A stretch of 64,000 nt of DNA from Pleodorina starrii (Eukaryota; Chlorophyta; Chlorophyceae; Chlamydomonadales; Volvocaceae): NCBI GenBank assembly GCA_030267565.1, contig BRXU01000019.1:112501-176500 (forward strand). The letters run 5' to 3'. Position numbers and translations under genes: made by a program. The notes under the pieces were generated by a model that was not told the origin of the DNA, did not search any database, and was given only the letters and a program-made list of their open reading frames with translations. Positions 35,939 to 48,100 of this stretch are shown here, in pieces (positions within the stretch are counted from its first letter, which is position 1; every line of letters starts with the position of its first letter).

Positions 35939-38036
35939 CTACAGCTCCTCGGTGGCTGCTGCCGACGCCACTGGCGGCGGCACAGCCTGCAGCCTGCGTA
36001 CCGGAAGAACTGCGTCCACCCGGCGCCGGAAGCTCAGAGTCACCGCGGAGGTGTGCTCGGCGTCGGAACCCTGCGGGGGTAAGCGGCAGCGCACGCGTAT
36101 TAGGCGAAGGGCAAAAATACCAACCCGCTGGAGCGTTGCAGAATAACAGGATCCGCCAGACATTCGTCCAGGCTACCCTGTGGGGTGTGTCATACCGCAA
36201 CGTTTGATGTCCTACCTGCCCAAACGCGGTGCATGATTTGCTGCCGGATGTTGCCGCCACGGCCTTTCAAAGTCACAGCACAACCCGAGCCTATTGCCCC
36301 ATCATGGGCTCGCCAAGGTCGCTGCGGCTACTTCGCCGCGGTTCTCCTTACCGTGCGTGTCCCCTCCCTCCCCCTCTCCCGATCACCACCCTGTAGGTGG
36401 TAGCGCAGGATCTCGAGCCAATCTGCCCCTTGCGCCACAGCAGCAAGAGACGCGCGCCCAAGCATCCACCCTCTCTCACCCGTGCGGAGATAGACTCTGT
36501 CAGCCACCTCTTGACCGCCGCCTCCCCGTCAGGGCCCGCTGCAGCTGGGTGCTGCACCAGGAACAGGAACAACGCCCGCTTGGTCGCCACGGGCCGCCCG
36601 TCCATCTGCAGGTGGCCGCCCTCGGACGCGGCATTGGCAAGCACGGCCAGGCTGTTGGGGTGCAGCGCCTCTGGCTGCGTCACCAGCACCAGGCCGTCGG
36701 GATACGCGCGCAGGAACCGGACAAGCTCGCGCTGCAGCTTGCCGGCCGAGTCGGCAGCGCCGTAGAAGGCGCCGTCCAACTCGATGTAGCTCGCAGCCTC
36801 AGCAAGCAGCCCCCGCTCGGCCGTGGCGCAGTCGGTGTCGTGCCCACACGTCAGCAGCCAGACGGTGGCCTTCTGCTTAATCGCGACGTCACGCGCTGCC
36901 TTGTCCCACAGCTCTCGCAGGTACTCGGGGGGGACCGACGTCTGGTCCAGCAGCGCCAGGAAGCCGTCGAACGCCAGGCAGGTGATGAGGGTGGGGGCGG
37001 CGGGCGGCCGGGCGGTCGCGGACATGAGGCGCTCCACCAGGCTCTCAAGCACCGGCGCCGCGCGTGTGAGGACTCCCATGTAGGTGCGCTGCAGTGCGGG
37101 CTGCGCACGATCCCACAGGGGCGCCACGTGCTCCTTGGCCTGGGCCGCCAGCGGGCTGGCGGCCGTCCACGCGGCCACGTGGGCATGCTTCACAGTCGCC
37201 CAGACCTGATCCAGCGCGTCCGCGGCCGCCGGGGGCAGGCCGCGATGCAGCAAGGCAGCGCGGTTGACAGTGAGGGCGCGCAGGTGCTCCGCACGGTCGG
37301 CCGCGTCGCCGCGGATACGGACCAAACCCTTGCAGACACGCTCATAGCTGCGCGAGTTCATCGCCGCGTACTGCTCTTGGTTCAGGCATGGCGACAGGAG
37401 CAACGCGATTGCGAGCGTGAAGAAGATGCTGCTGACCACGAAGACTGCCAGGAGGTTGACGCCCTTCCGCGCGGGACAAACCTCGGCTGGGGCATAATGC
37501 TCGGGGGCGTCCGGCTCCCCTGGTGGTGACGCGGGACCGGCCGGCTCGTCCTCCGACGATACGAATCGTCCGGTCTCGTCACTGCCAGCGTCGCCCGGCA
37601 GCGGGACGCGCGCGATGCGGTTGACCTCCTTAGCCGATGGTGTTGCTGCAGCTGCTTTTGCTGTTGTCGTAGCTGTTGCTGCGGGGGCCGCCAAGGGCGT
37701 AAAAATCGCAGGAGTCGAGGCCAAAGATTTCCCGATGGTCTTCACCACCCGCTCTTGGAAGGGTGTCCCGCCCATTTCCTGCTGCATCGGCGTGCCCGTG
37801 TAAGCGCCAGGGGCCACCGGGCTGCCAAAGCCAACGAATGGCGGCGGGCTCATGGCGACAGGCTGCAGCGTGGGCGTAAAGAGATGAGGAGCCGGGCTTG
37901 TCACCTCGGGCTGCCCCAAATCTGCTGCTGCCTCTTCTTGAAGCACTTCCGTATCCTTCTTAGCACGCGAACGTGTGATGCGCCCAAATGACGTCGTCTC
38001 TGTAGAAACGACTCTGCCTGACCTTGTTGACACCAT
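35939..38036 (-). CDS. LAP1-like (torsin cofactor-like) single-pass membrane protein
   Basis: Proposed exons: 38,036-36,480; 36,263-36,216; 36,070-35,939 (1,737 nt, 578 residues, phases agree). Residues 1-190 are basic and Ser/Thr/Pro-rich with RSGR and RITRSRAKK motifs, as in proteins facing the nucleoplasm. One membrane span lies at about 192-214. From about 335 a mixed alpha/beta domain follows, with IELDGAFYGAADS, then LVLVTQPEALHP, then VKRWLTESI. The last exon ends RRRVDAVLPV (550-559), which lines up with the C-terminus of human LAP1, where the arginine finger sits eight residues before the final Val of LVLPV; here that is Arg551. No Walker A or B is seen, as in LAP1 and LULL1, which activate torsin ATPases at the nuclear envelope. 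The middle exon has a weak acceptor (GAAAG), and a single-exon reading ending at 36,348 is the alternative. Gene reality is firm; family assignment is by eye. Confidence 0.72.
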
Positions 38037-38935
38037 CTTGCCCTAGCGCCACAAAGGAAGACGCAAAGTCAAGCAAAAAACTGGTATGTCCAATTGCGCT
38101 AAGAGCTGCTGTACTTAGTGACCGAAAGTGACGCGCGCGAATTTAAATTTTCAGCTCCAACGACTTTTGGAAAACACAAAGAGGCGATGCGCTAAGAGGG
38201 CAACGCAGAATATTGTTATAACTAATCAGCAATCAGACGGTATAGTTTTGTGCAATAAAAATTTTGGAGTCAACGGTCAATTGCCGTACAATTTTGAGTG
38301 TACCAGTGATCCAGTGTCCAACTTTTGCATCATGGAGAGACTGGTGTTCCCCGAATGTCAATGGGCCACGTGAAGGGTGATGTATGGCAAACCTTGGCAA
38401 GCATATTAGGACTGGCTCATTGACTGAGAATGGCTGGGCTCCCAACGGAACAGCTTAGGGGACAAACGTGATGTTTCAGCATGACTGTTACAGCCTCGCA
38501 TGTTGTCTCCCAAGAAAAGGGTTTCCACGGAGTGGGCGAGCCCACTGACCGAAGCACGCATCACCACCACGCCTCACCCACGGAACACAACCAACACCAA
38601 CCTTGAAAGCGGGAAAACATGTCTGGACCCACGAATGGCAACCATACGACCCCGCAATCACTGTCTTAAAACTCGTGCACTCCAAGGAGCAAACCCGGCT
38701 GTGTAACATCGGTACGACATCCAAGCCTACCCCGACCACGCAATGCTCGCGTTATTCGGAGCGCCGCCGGCCAAACAGTCAGCATCACGCAGCACTACAA
38801 TACACCTGCCACACACTGCAAACTTGCCTCGAATCCAGCCACCACTCGCTGAAGTTATGTCCATAACCGCCTCTCTTCCGCTGTGGACCACCCAGCTGTG
38901 GACCACCCGCCTCTCTTCCGCTGTGGGCCACCCAG
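38037..38935. other. intergenic: LAP1-like promoter and eIF2B delta 3' UTR
   Basis: It lies between two minus-strand genes and holds the 3' UTR of eIF2B delta and the upstream region of the LAP1-like gene. Right after the eIF2B delta stop, a phrase like CTGTGGACCACCCAGC with CTCTCTTCCG is duplicated (38,871-38,935). The part near 38,130-38,350 is AT-richer, as expected for a promoter, but no specific site is claimed. Confidence 0.55.
38488..38492 (-). terminator. TGTAA polyadenylation-type signal
   Basis: TTACA on the plus strand is TGTAA on the minus strand, the usual polyadenylation signal of chlorophycean nuclear genes. It lies about 445 bases downstream of the eIF2B delta stop. Assignment is by position only. 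Confidence 0.45.
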
Positions 38936-41900
38936 CTAAAACGGCCCCGACACCGTCTGCTCGCTCTGGCGGAACTCTCGAAGGATGACCGGCACCGAGG
39001 TGGGCGGCACCATGCCGAACTCCGTCACGACCATGGTGACGTACTCCGCCGGCATCACGTCGTACTTCAGGTTCAGCAGCCGCAGTCGGGGGTGCTCGCT
39101 CCAGCCCTGCAAACCCAACCCAGCAGTGCAAACCAACACACACAGAGCAGACTGTCAGTGCCTTTCTGCGCTTGTCCATCCGGGTAGATCCGTAGGAATG
39201 CGCGCACCCACCGTCGTGGCTGTCGAGGACCACCAAAACATAGGGGAAGGTGCTGCGCCCCCGCCTCACCCTATTTACCCATCTAACTACCCGCGCGCCG
39301 CCGCCCTGGCCCTGCCCTCCCCAGCTATCCTATCACACAATACCCAGCCATCCGCCCTGCCCCCCCGCACCTCCAGAGCCGTGACCTCCGGCTTGCCGGG
39401 CACCGCCGCCAGCGCCTCGGGGTCCCCCAGCTCGTTGTGCGTGATCGAGTCCAGCTGCACCCGCTCGTTGAACTTGTGCGTCTCGCAGCAAATCATGACC
39501 GGCTTGCTGTGCGCGTGGGCCATCATGGCCACCGCCGCTGTGCCGGCACGCGACAGAACCGTGCCGTTGGACAGCACCGCAGCGGCGCCCAGGAAGACCT
39601 GCAGCAGGACGAGCGACAGACAGCGGCAAGAACGAAGAAGTGGACGGAAGGCCAGGCTAAGCAGGTGACCAAACGCCGGCGGCGCCGGGTGTGGGAGGGC
39701 AGGCAGGGGACATGAAGCGGAGGTCGACAAGCGACCCAGACACCATGGCCGCTGCACTGCGTCTGCCGCCGCCTCCAGGACACAGCGATTGGTGGTCGCA
39801 GTCCTATCCAAGTGGAGCCCGGTGCGACGTGACATGACGCGGACGTGACATGACGCGGACTCGGACGTGACGTCGATAGTTTAACAGTGGACTCCAAAGG
39901 ATCACCGCTGTATACCGCACCTGAGACCTGACAATGATACGGCCGAAGCCTTGAGGACATGACATGACATGACATGATGCATGGTTCGCGCGCCAAGGGC
40001 TGCCACCCACCCGGACAAATCAGCCGTTCACCGCTGCCACCAAATCACCATCCCACCCCTTGCGCCTCAGGCAAAGCGCAGCGCCAAGACGCGCGCGGCG
40101 CACGCCCACCCGGGGACCCGTCGTGCAGCCCGGCGAGCGCCCCTCCAACCCGCGCTTGAAACCCCCCAATCCCACCTTAGTGACTTCCCGGATGATGTAC
40201 GATGCGGCGTTGAGGTGGACATAGGTGCAGGGAATGCCTGCCGCCATGAGCCGGGCCAGTGTGGCGCGCCCCTCCAGCTCCGGCCGCGAGTCCATGACCA
40301 CCACACGGAAGCACTTGCCGGCACGCGCCGCCTCCACCAGCGCTCGCGCTACCACGTGACTGGCGGCGTAGGTGAGGATGATGTCCCCGTGCGCCTCCAC
40401 CTTGGCCACCGCGTAACTGACCAACTGCTTATCGGCGCTGTCGATGCGCACATTGATGTAGTCGGCAATCTCCTGCAGAACGAGAGTGGGATTGGGGTGG
40501 GCGGTGGGCGGGTGGGTGTGGGAGCCGGGGCTGCATAGTTGCGGTGTTGTCGTTGTCGATGGCACTGGCTCAGGGGAAGAGCCCGCAATTGCGAAGGTTC
40601 TGGCGCTGGTGGATACTGCCAACCAGTAGCTACGGCGGCGGCCATGGGACTGAGGGCGGGGGCGGTCGCCGTAGAGGAGAGGGTGCGAGGTTCCGCGGCC
40701 TCTGGGCTGGGCTACGGCCAGGTTGGGGGAGCAATCCCCTGTAGGATCCATCACTGGCGTTGTATGGCTGAGAAACCTAGCACGGGCGGCCCCCCCTATC
40801 GGCACTCCACACCATCGTCTGGGGCCAGGTGCCCCAATGCCGAAACCTGCAATCAGGGCCACAAGCCATAACACCCAATGCTTCCGCCATTCCCGTCCGC
40901 CCTGCCCCCAAGCTAACCCCCCGTCACAGTTGGTTGCAAGGCAGGCAGGCCGCTTGGACCTCCGCCCGTGCAAACACAATCGAGACGAGGCGATTCCGTC
41001 GCAGCCTGCCCACAAACAGCATGGGTGCAGCAATGCATCCGCGCACTAGGCAGGCCCGTTGGTCCTGCCTAGTGCGCGACACTGCAAGACAAATCCTACT
41101 CCTAGGACCACCCACACGCAGCGGTACAGGCGCCTGCCACTCGGCCCACACCCAACGTTGGACCCGCCCTTCCCGTCCTCCTAAGCCGCCGCCCCTCACC
41201 CGCCCCGGTCCCAGCGCCGCATCTCCTCCCCCCCCACCCACACGCCTTCGCCCCCTCCCCCCTTCCCGGCCACCCACCTGCTCCAGCAGCTCCTTGGCCT
41301 CCACCTCCGGCATGTCTGGCGGGATGGTGGAGATACGCAGCTTGAGGTGGCGGATGGCGTTGCCCATTCCCACACTGAGCGGCCTGCACACCACCAGGAA
41401 GTTGACGTGGTCGTTCAGGTGGCGCAGCAGGTCGCGAGACAGCTCCTTGCCATCGGGGGTGGTGTAGTCGCGGATCACCTGGGGCAGGGGCGGGGGCAGG
41501 GGGCGGGCAGAGGCGGGGGGTTGCGAAGGGGTAAGGCAGCCGGGCCGACGTGTAGGTACATGAACGCAAGGGGAGGAGGTTGCACCCGGGGGCGAAGCGG
41601 GAAAGATAATACCGGTACAGTCCGGGGAAGGAAGGGAAAAGGAAGGGTAATGTGTTTTGCCCGGTTGCGCGCCTAGCAGGCTTCCAACGTGCATGGTGTG
41701 ATAAGAGCAACACCGGTGTTACTGTCCGTCCGCATCCGCAGGGGTATGCGAGGTGCAGCCTCCAGCCTGCAACCATGCGGTCCTCCCAGGCGACGGAAGC
41801 ACCAGCGCCGTATGGCGGTGTGCGAAGTGCGGCACTAGCAGCCTGCCGGCACCACACTGAAGCTCCGGCGGCCACCCTCACTTCCGCCGCCCCACTTCCC

Positions 41901-44815
41901 CCTAGCCAGTACCAATGTCGCACTGTACTTCACAATTGACTCCCCCCAGTGCCGGTTGGATTGTAACCCCCATTCCCACGCAGCGCGGCGTTCCCGCGCC
42001 CTCCCAACCCCCAGCCCCACAAACCCCCCACACGGCCGTTTCGCGCATGCTCTCCGCCCACCGCCCCCCGGTTCCCTGCCTCCCTCGCTCCCCTCGCTTT
42101 CCTCCTCTACGATGCGCTCGCATCTCATCCGGTCATGGTACGATTTCACGTATGCTGGTCAGCATTGCTGGAATCCATTCATTGCCTCGGCTACTGTTCG
42201 GGGCTGTCCTTCCGCATTGCTCCGCGCCCCCCCACCTGGCACAGCGTGTTGAGCATGGCCAGGCAGCGCGCGTTGGCGCCTCGGATGGATCCGTCCGCGT
42301 ATCGCAGCCCCAGCTGCAGCACCGCGGGGTGTATGTTGCCGATGGCGGGCTGCTGCAGCAGGCTCGACACCGTGATGCGCTTGTACTGCTGCAGGTGCGC
42401 AAACAGCTCCGTGGAGTTGAGCGACACGGCCTTGGGGTCCTTCTTCTTCTTGGGCGGCAGCCCGGCACCGCCCGCAGCGCCGCCCGCGCCGCCGTCCCTA
42501 TCCGCGGCGCCAGACACGGACGCCGAGTTGGGGCCGGAGCCGCCGCCCGCGCTGTCCGTGCGCCGCTCGGCCTCAGGCCTGAAGTGGTGGGCAGGTTGTT
42601 TCCCAGGGTGGCGGAGCAGGTGTGCCATTTCGGTCAGACCCGAAAGGGCGGGGCTGGATTGAACAGCCTCGGATATTCCAACCTGAATACGCTGGCTAGT
42701 ACGTGACGCCCGTCACAGTGTGCCATGGCGAGGGTCTGCAGAGTGCTAGCGATGCTGCGGTCCTTCGAGCACCTCATCGCGTGCAAGCCTCTCCGTAATG
42801 CTGCCGCCCCGTGCAAGGGACGCAGCCTCCCCCACGCCGTGCCACGTGCCCCGCGCGTCCACGCGCACTCACCGGTCCATTACCCCCAACTAAGCACCCC
42901 ACTGCGGCCCAGACCCACACCCCAGCTGGAGCACTGTCCCTGACACATCGCCCCGGGCGCACCTCCCGGCGCCCGCAGCCGCCGACGGCTTGCCACCGCC
43001 CGGCCTGGCCTCCGCCGGCCCCGCGGCTCCTCGCCCGCCCCTGCCCGCGTCTCCTCCTCCCGCTGCCGCTGCTGGCCCCTTGGCCGGCTTCTCTGCAGGT
43101 GCTCCGCCGGCCTTCTGAGCGGCCTTGGCCGCCCGCTGGCTCTCCTGCAGCGCCCGTCGCTCCGCCTTGGTCATCTCGCGCTGGGGCTTAGGGCCCTTGG
43201 CCACCCCGTCCCCCTGCGGCGCGTTGCCATGACTCCCCGCGTGGTGTTGATGGTGGTGATGGTGATGCCCGGCGTGGCACCCGGCATGCGCGGCCGCCTG
43301 GTCGCCCGGTGCCACGCCGGCCTGGGCGGCGAAGGGCGACTTCTGGGCTTGCGCCGGCGGCGTCCGCGAGGTGGATGCCTCGAGAGAAAACAGGCCTGGT
43401 GGGCGTTTGGTGGAGCAAACGGGGTGGATGGGAGGAACATGCGAGAATGCCCGTGGCCACGCGGGGCCTGATGTCCTGTGATGGCGCGTAGGCCCCTTTG
43501 TTAAGGTGGGGCATCGGCCGCCTGGTTAGCGCGGCCCCAGGAACACTGGCCAGTTGGGACAATTTAACAGCTACAAGCGACTGTGGTTGCGTTCACACGT
43601 GTCCAGGCGCACGGTTGCCGGTGCGAGACCATTCCTCATCGTTAAACGAGCCGGTGCGTGTGGCCGCGACACCGGACGGTGTAGCCCTTGATTTGCCGCG
43701 AAACCGAGCGGTGCAGACCTTGATTTGCCAGTACAGGCCTCGCAAACACTGAACCGCAGCCGTGCGTGCTTGCATGCTGCAGCAGGCACCGCCGGCGGTC
43801 GCTGGTTGATGCCGTCCCAAGCCGGACGACCGTGCTACGGAGGAGGCCCAAGTATTGGCGCCTTCACCACGTGCCTTCACCGCTGTCTAGCGCACGCGGG
43901 TCGCCCGCAAGAGCTGATCCGGCAAGCCCCCCAGCCCCCCAGCCAGCCACCCACCCGAGGACATGGACGCCTCCGATGTCATGCTGGTCTGTGAGGCCAC
44001 CTTGAGTAGGCCCTGGTGAGACGCCTCCGCTTTCTCCGCGTGCTGAATGGGCCGGGGAGCAGTGCTCGAGGGGGCGGCCGCCCGAGAGGAGGTCCCCGCA
44101 GCTGAGAGGAGGGCATGCGGCAACGCAGCAGCCAAGGCGGGGACGCGGTCTGTGTTAGTCAGTCATTTGGTCTGGCTCCCGCAGCAAGTGCAGCAGGAGC
44201 GGCCGATGGAGCCGGCAAGCACGGGAGCCGGCACATGCTTTCCATATATCGAGTAAGGTACATCGCGCAAGGACCCCTTGTGGCACTGCGGCCCTAAACG
44301 ACTGAGCCTCTGGCTGACCTTCAGGCGCTGCCTGCTGGGCCGGCGCTATGGGCGCCGCTTGAGATGGCGCCGCTCCGGATGCGTCCTGAACACAAGGCCG
44401 GTAGACCACAGCGGGCAGTCTCAGTTAGAAGGCTGGGGTACGGCATCTGCTGCCTACATACAGCATTGGGTGCTCTCATGCCGCTCGCAGCGCGCCTCTG
44501 CCATTTTCACCCACCATCACACGGGCAGAAGCCTCAGGAGCCGCAGCAGCGCGTGATCCATGTGAACTTTCCCTCTGCGCGGGAAGGTGCGCGTTAGGAG
44601 GCCCGCAGACACGGTTTGGGGGGTTTCCGCAAAACAACCCGGCGAGGCAGCCCCAGAAGTTCTCAGACCTGAAATGTGGGTGGAATGATCACAGGCGTAG
44701 GCGAGCCAGCCGTCATCGCAGCTTGCAGCAAGGACGGCTGGGTTGGAGAAGGCGACGCACCCTCCACATGGAATCCAACGACCTGTTTAACGGGCTGCTG
44801 CTGAAAGCCAGTCAT
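38936..44815 (-). CDS. EIF2B4: translation initiation factor eIF2B subunit delta
   Basis: Nine exons on the minus strand: 44,815-44,669; 44,385-44,319; 44,149-43,955; 43,395-42,963; 42,578-42,236; 41,478-41,278; 40,472-40,176; 39,598-39,371; 39,106-38,936. Phases agree and the total of 2,082 nt gives 693 residues. The N-terminal 280 residues are disordered, with a His-rich run and the basic helix REMTKAERRALQE typical of eIF2B delta. The C-terminal Rossmann-like regulatory domain shows IHPAVLQLGLRYADGSIRGA, DSRPELEGR, LGAAAVLSNGTV and the closing NLKYDVMPAEYVT, all hallmarks of the alpha/beta/delta family. eIF2B recycles eIF2-GDP in the cytosol and responds to eIF2alpha phosphorylation; delta belongs to the regulatory subcomplex. 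It is divergent from FAP67. The long N-terminus makes it larger than animal delta subunits. Confidence 0.95.
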
Positions 44816-45165
44816 ACTGCTACCAAGCTCCTTGCCCCGGGAGCTCAGCCCGAACCAGGTTGCGGTCGGCCGCCGCACAACTTGTCCTTTCCTTACGTTC
44901 AGGTATCAATATGATGTACACAGATTCATAACCTGCAGTGTCAACCTGAACTCATGTGCACAGGCATTAAAGTTCTACCTAGCGCAGCCGTACAACTCCG
45001 CCCAATTTGGTAGCAATGCCATCAACACATATTCATATAAGTACCGTACCGTTACGATACAACGGCCAAATAGTCACGCAAGCTGTTACTGTGCACAGCC
45101 ACTTGGCGAACAATCGATCCCGTCAGGAAAAGGCTTACCTCCGTCTGCATTTCTAGGCGCTAAAT
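44816..45165. promoter_or_regulatory. shared 350-bp divergent promoter region
   Basis: Only 350 bases separate the start codons of eIF2B delta (leftward) and FAP67 (rightward), so both promoters and both 5' UTRs must lie here. It is AT-richer than the flanking exons. A TATA-like TTCATATAAGTACC occurs near 45,030 in the plus orientation, but I cannot confirm its use. Confidence 0.6.
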
Positions 45166-48100
45166 ATGGCGGCTATGCTTAGGTACTGCTTCATTACTGA
45201 ATGGCTTGATCCATCTTCAGGAGTCCTTTGGAAGTACCAGCTCTTTTGGTACCCGGAGACCAAAGAAGTGGAGATGGTGAGAGCCGGCCTCGGAACCCTT
45301 AATCAAAGTACAGTGCAAGCGTAACGCTATGGCTTCGTCGAAGGCACCTGTTTGCCACAGAGCACATGTCGTTCCTGCTGGATACCTGAGCTTTACCCCA
45401 CATGAGTGCATCATTTGCATAAAATACGCGTTGTGACGGTGTGTGTTGCGTGAGTTCTTGAATATCGTCGCGCACCGACGAGACGCGCGGCCCAACTTGA
45501 CATGTGTCTCCCGCATCGGCAGGTGGATATCAAGAACCGGAGGCATTTTCTTAAGCGCACGAAGTATGAGGAGCTCAGAGCCTCGCTGCTGTACATTGGC
45601 AGCATGGTTACCATCTTCGGCAGGTGGGCGTCCCACACACCGCGCTCGTCCCGCGTCCACCACCGCGAGCTGCCACACCGTACAGTGGCGCATACCCACG
45701 CTCCGGCGTAAACCCTCCTGCTCAATGTTGCACAGGCAACTTAAACTTACTGAGTATGGCGACGACTTCACTCGCAACTCGATTGAGAGCCAGACGGAAC
45801 GGTGGGTGGTGGTGTGGGGTTTGCGTGCGCTGGCCTGGGAGCAGTGACATTGGAGGGATGAGCTGACAAAAAAGCGGTGCTGAGGGGTGTCAAGTTCAGA
45901 GCTCGGGGCCAGCTAGCACTTTGCCCGGTTATGCGCAGATTCGCAATTGATTGTTGCATTCCTCAATGGCTTGCGAATGACTGGTGGGCTATTCCGCTCC
46001 CGCTCGACAGCCTCTCCTCCGTGGACGATGGGGAGGGCGGGAATGCGCGTGTCTGCGACGCTTAGGCGCCTGGGACCGGGCCCAGGCCTGGGTGCCTGGG
46101 GCCTGGACGCGCTATGGATGCCCCATTGGCTCACAGGGTCAGGGTCGCTTCTATCAACCCCGGCGCCCGCTGCGGTCTGCCCCTCTGATCCCGTCACCTC
46201 CCGCACCGCATGCCTTCATAGGACCCTTGCCATGATCAAGCCGGACGCCTACAAGAACATGGGCAAAATCGTTGACGCGATCTGCCAGAGCGGCTTCCTG
46301 ATCAGGTGGGGAGGGACACGGAGCCTAGGATTGTCGTGGGAAGGTGCTGCAAGGTACGCTCCTTGGCTTCCGGCAACAGCTGGCCGTGGTCTGCTTGCAA
46401 GTGCCGGGGGACAGCCGTAATCGTTTGCTGGTCACAAAATCGTACATGGGGCTCTCACGCCACCAGCTTCACGTCTGCATGGCTCGGGAGGCAGCGCCGG
46501 TCTTGCCGTCTACCAGGTCAGGGCTGCTCATGTCCTGGTTAGGCTGAACTGCCGGCGCCCCGCGCGCGCCGTGTACCGGTCGCGCTGCCGCACAGCTTGG
46601 TTACCCTATACTCCTGAAAAGCTACGCGCGTGGACATCATGGAAGCGCTGTCATCATCGGGTCGTCGACAGCAGCCGTGAGCGTGACATTGCGGCCCCGC
46701 CATCCCGGCACCCGCTTGTGTGCGCATGTGCATCACGCAGCAAATTGCGGGTGGCCAAGCTGTCGAAGGAGGAGGCGGAGGCCTTTTACTCTGTGCACCG
46801 CGGGAAGCCCTTTTACGACCGGCTGACGGACTTTATGTCCAGCGGCCGCATCTGCGCCATGGAGCTGGTGGCGCCGGGGGCCATACGCAAGTGGCGGGAG
46901 CTGCTGGGGCCCACGGACAGCAACCAGGTGGGGCGGGCGGCCGGACGCGCGGGCGGATGCGGGGCGGGGTTGGGCGGATGTGCTCATTGAGGTGGCGGTG
47001 AGGCTTGGGAGCCAGCTGAAAGTGCTTCGGTATGTGCCGTGGTAGTTTGGGTGCAGGCGTTAGGAGATCAGGATGGGCAGTTTGGGTCTTAGAGCAACTG
47101 CTGCCTTCTCAGGGCCGCTCTGGGCAGGCGGGCGTTTGTTGATGGTGCGCTCGAGAGCTTCCCAAAAGGGGCCGGGGCAGAGGACAACGTTTGAGGAGCG
47201 CTGAGCCCTGCGAGTTACCGTATTAAGAAGGTAACGATTGATGGCCTCGCCGACCGGCCAAGCGGCAACTGCCAAAAGTGGCCGTGCGGGCGTCAACGGG
47301 CCGCCTGAAGGGGCGCCAACCGCGCCCTGCGATACGCGCGCAGAGGTCGCGGTCAGCCCCTTTGGCGTTGCCGTACTAGATCGTACACTGTGCGGTCGCG
47401 CTAGGCTTCCGCTCAGGTGTTCGTCTGCCACGTCATGTCGGGTCATGTCGGTTGCGATGGGGTCGCAAGCAGCAGGCCGTCCCGCCTGGCTGCCTGGGGC
47501 TGCCTGGCACCCATCGATGCCGAGCTGGTGTCTGGCGAATGCGCAACATGGCGGGCGACCTCTGCGACCCTTGCGTCTTCTGGAGCGAGTGATCCCGGCG
47601 CTCGGTTGTCCGCGGCAGTGACGCGCACACCGGGACAGCCTCACCGCCATCCTTGAAGCCGCGGGGGCAGAGCAGCCCCAGGACCACCAAAATTGCCAGA
47701 TTGCCAGACCTCAGCATGGGTGTGGGCGCTGGCACGAGGGCAGGCCATACCGGCTTGCGTGGACATTCGCCGCCAGGTGGCTTTCAATGACCCGCGTCCT
47801 CATCCGGTCTTACCCCATGCTCCGTCCGTCGCCACGCCCCTGGCCTTGGCGCAACCAAACGGCCCTACCCCGCCTGCGCCCGGGGGGCCCCCTCCCGGGG
47901 GTCCATTCGCTAACGCCGTCTCAATATCCGCTGCGAAATTGTCTTTATACCCCCTCCCACCGCCCCGCCCCGCCCCGTCAGGCCCGCGCCGAGGCGCCAG
48001 GCTCCATCCGGGCCCAGTTCGGCACCGACAAGACGTACAATGCATGCCATGGCTCCGACGCGCCCGACACGGCTGCCGAGGAGTGCGCGTTCTTCTTCGG

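Noticed and set aside
36348..36470. Single-exon reading of the LAP1-like gene through 36,348
   Set aside because: The last 40 residues would be Gly/Arg low-complexity. Splicing at GTGAGA (36,479) reaches exons whose peptide matches the family C-terminus. Kept as an alternative only. A 47-bp intron reading that yields WLEILRYHLQ was also considered but is too short.
43188..43315. Start of eIF2B delta at a GTG near 43,315
   Set aside because: It is internal to the 433-nt exon 43,395-42,963. Upstream exons in matching phase lead to an ATG at 44,815.
47060..47650. 196-codon minus-strand frame
   Set aside because: It lies inside FAP67 intron 5, has no recognisable motif, and overlaps open frames on the other strand.
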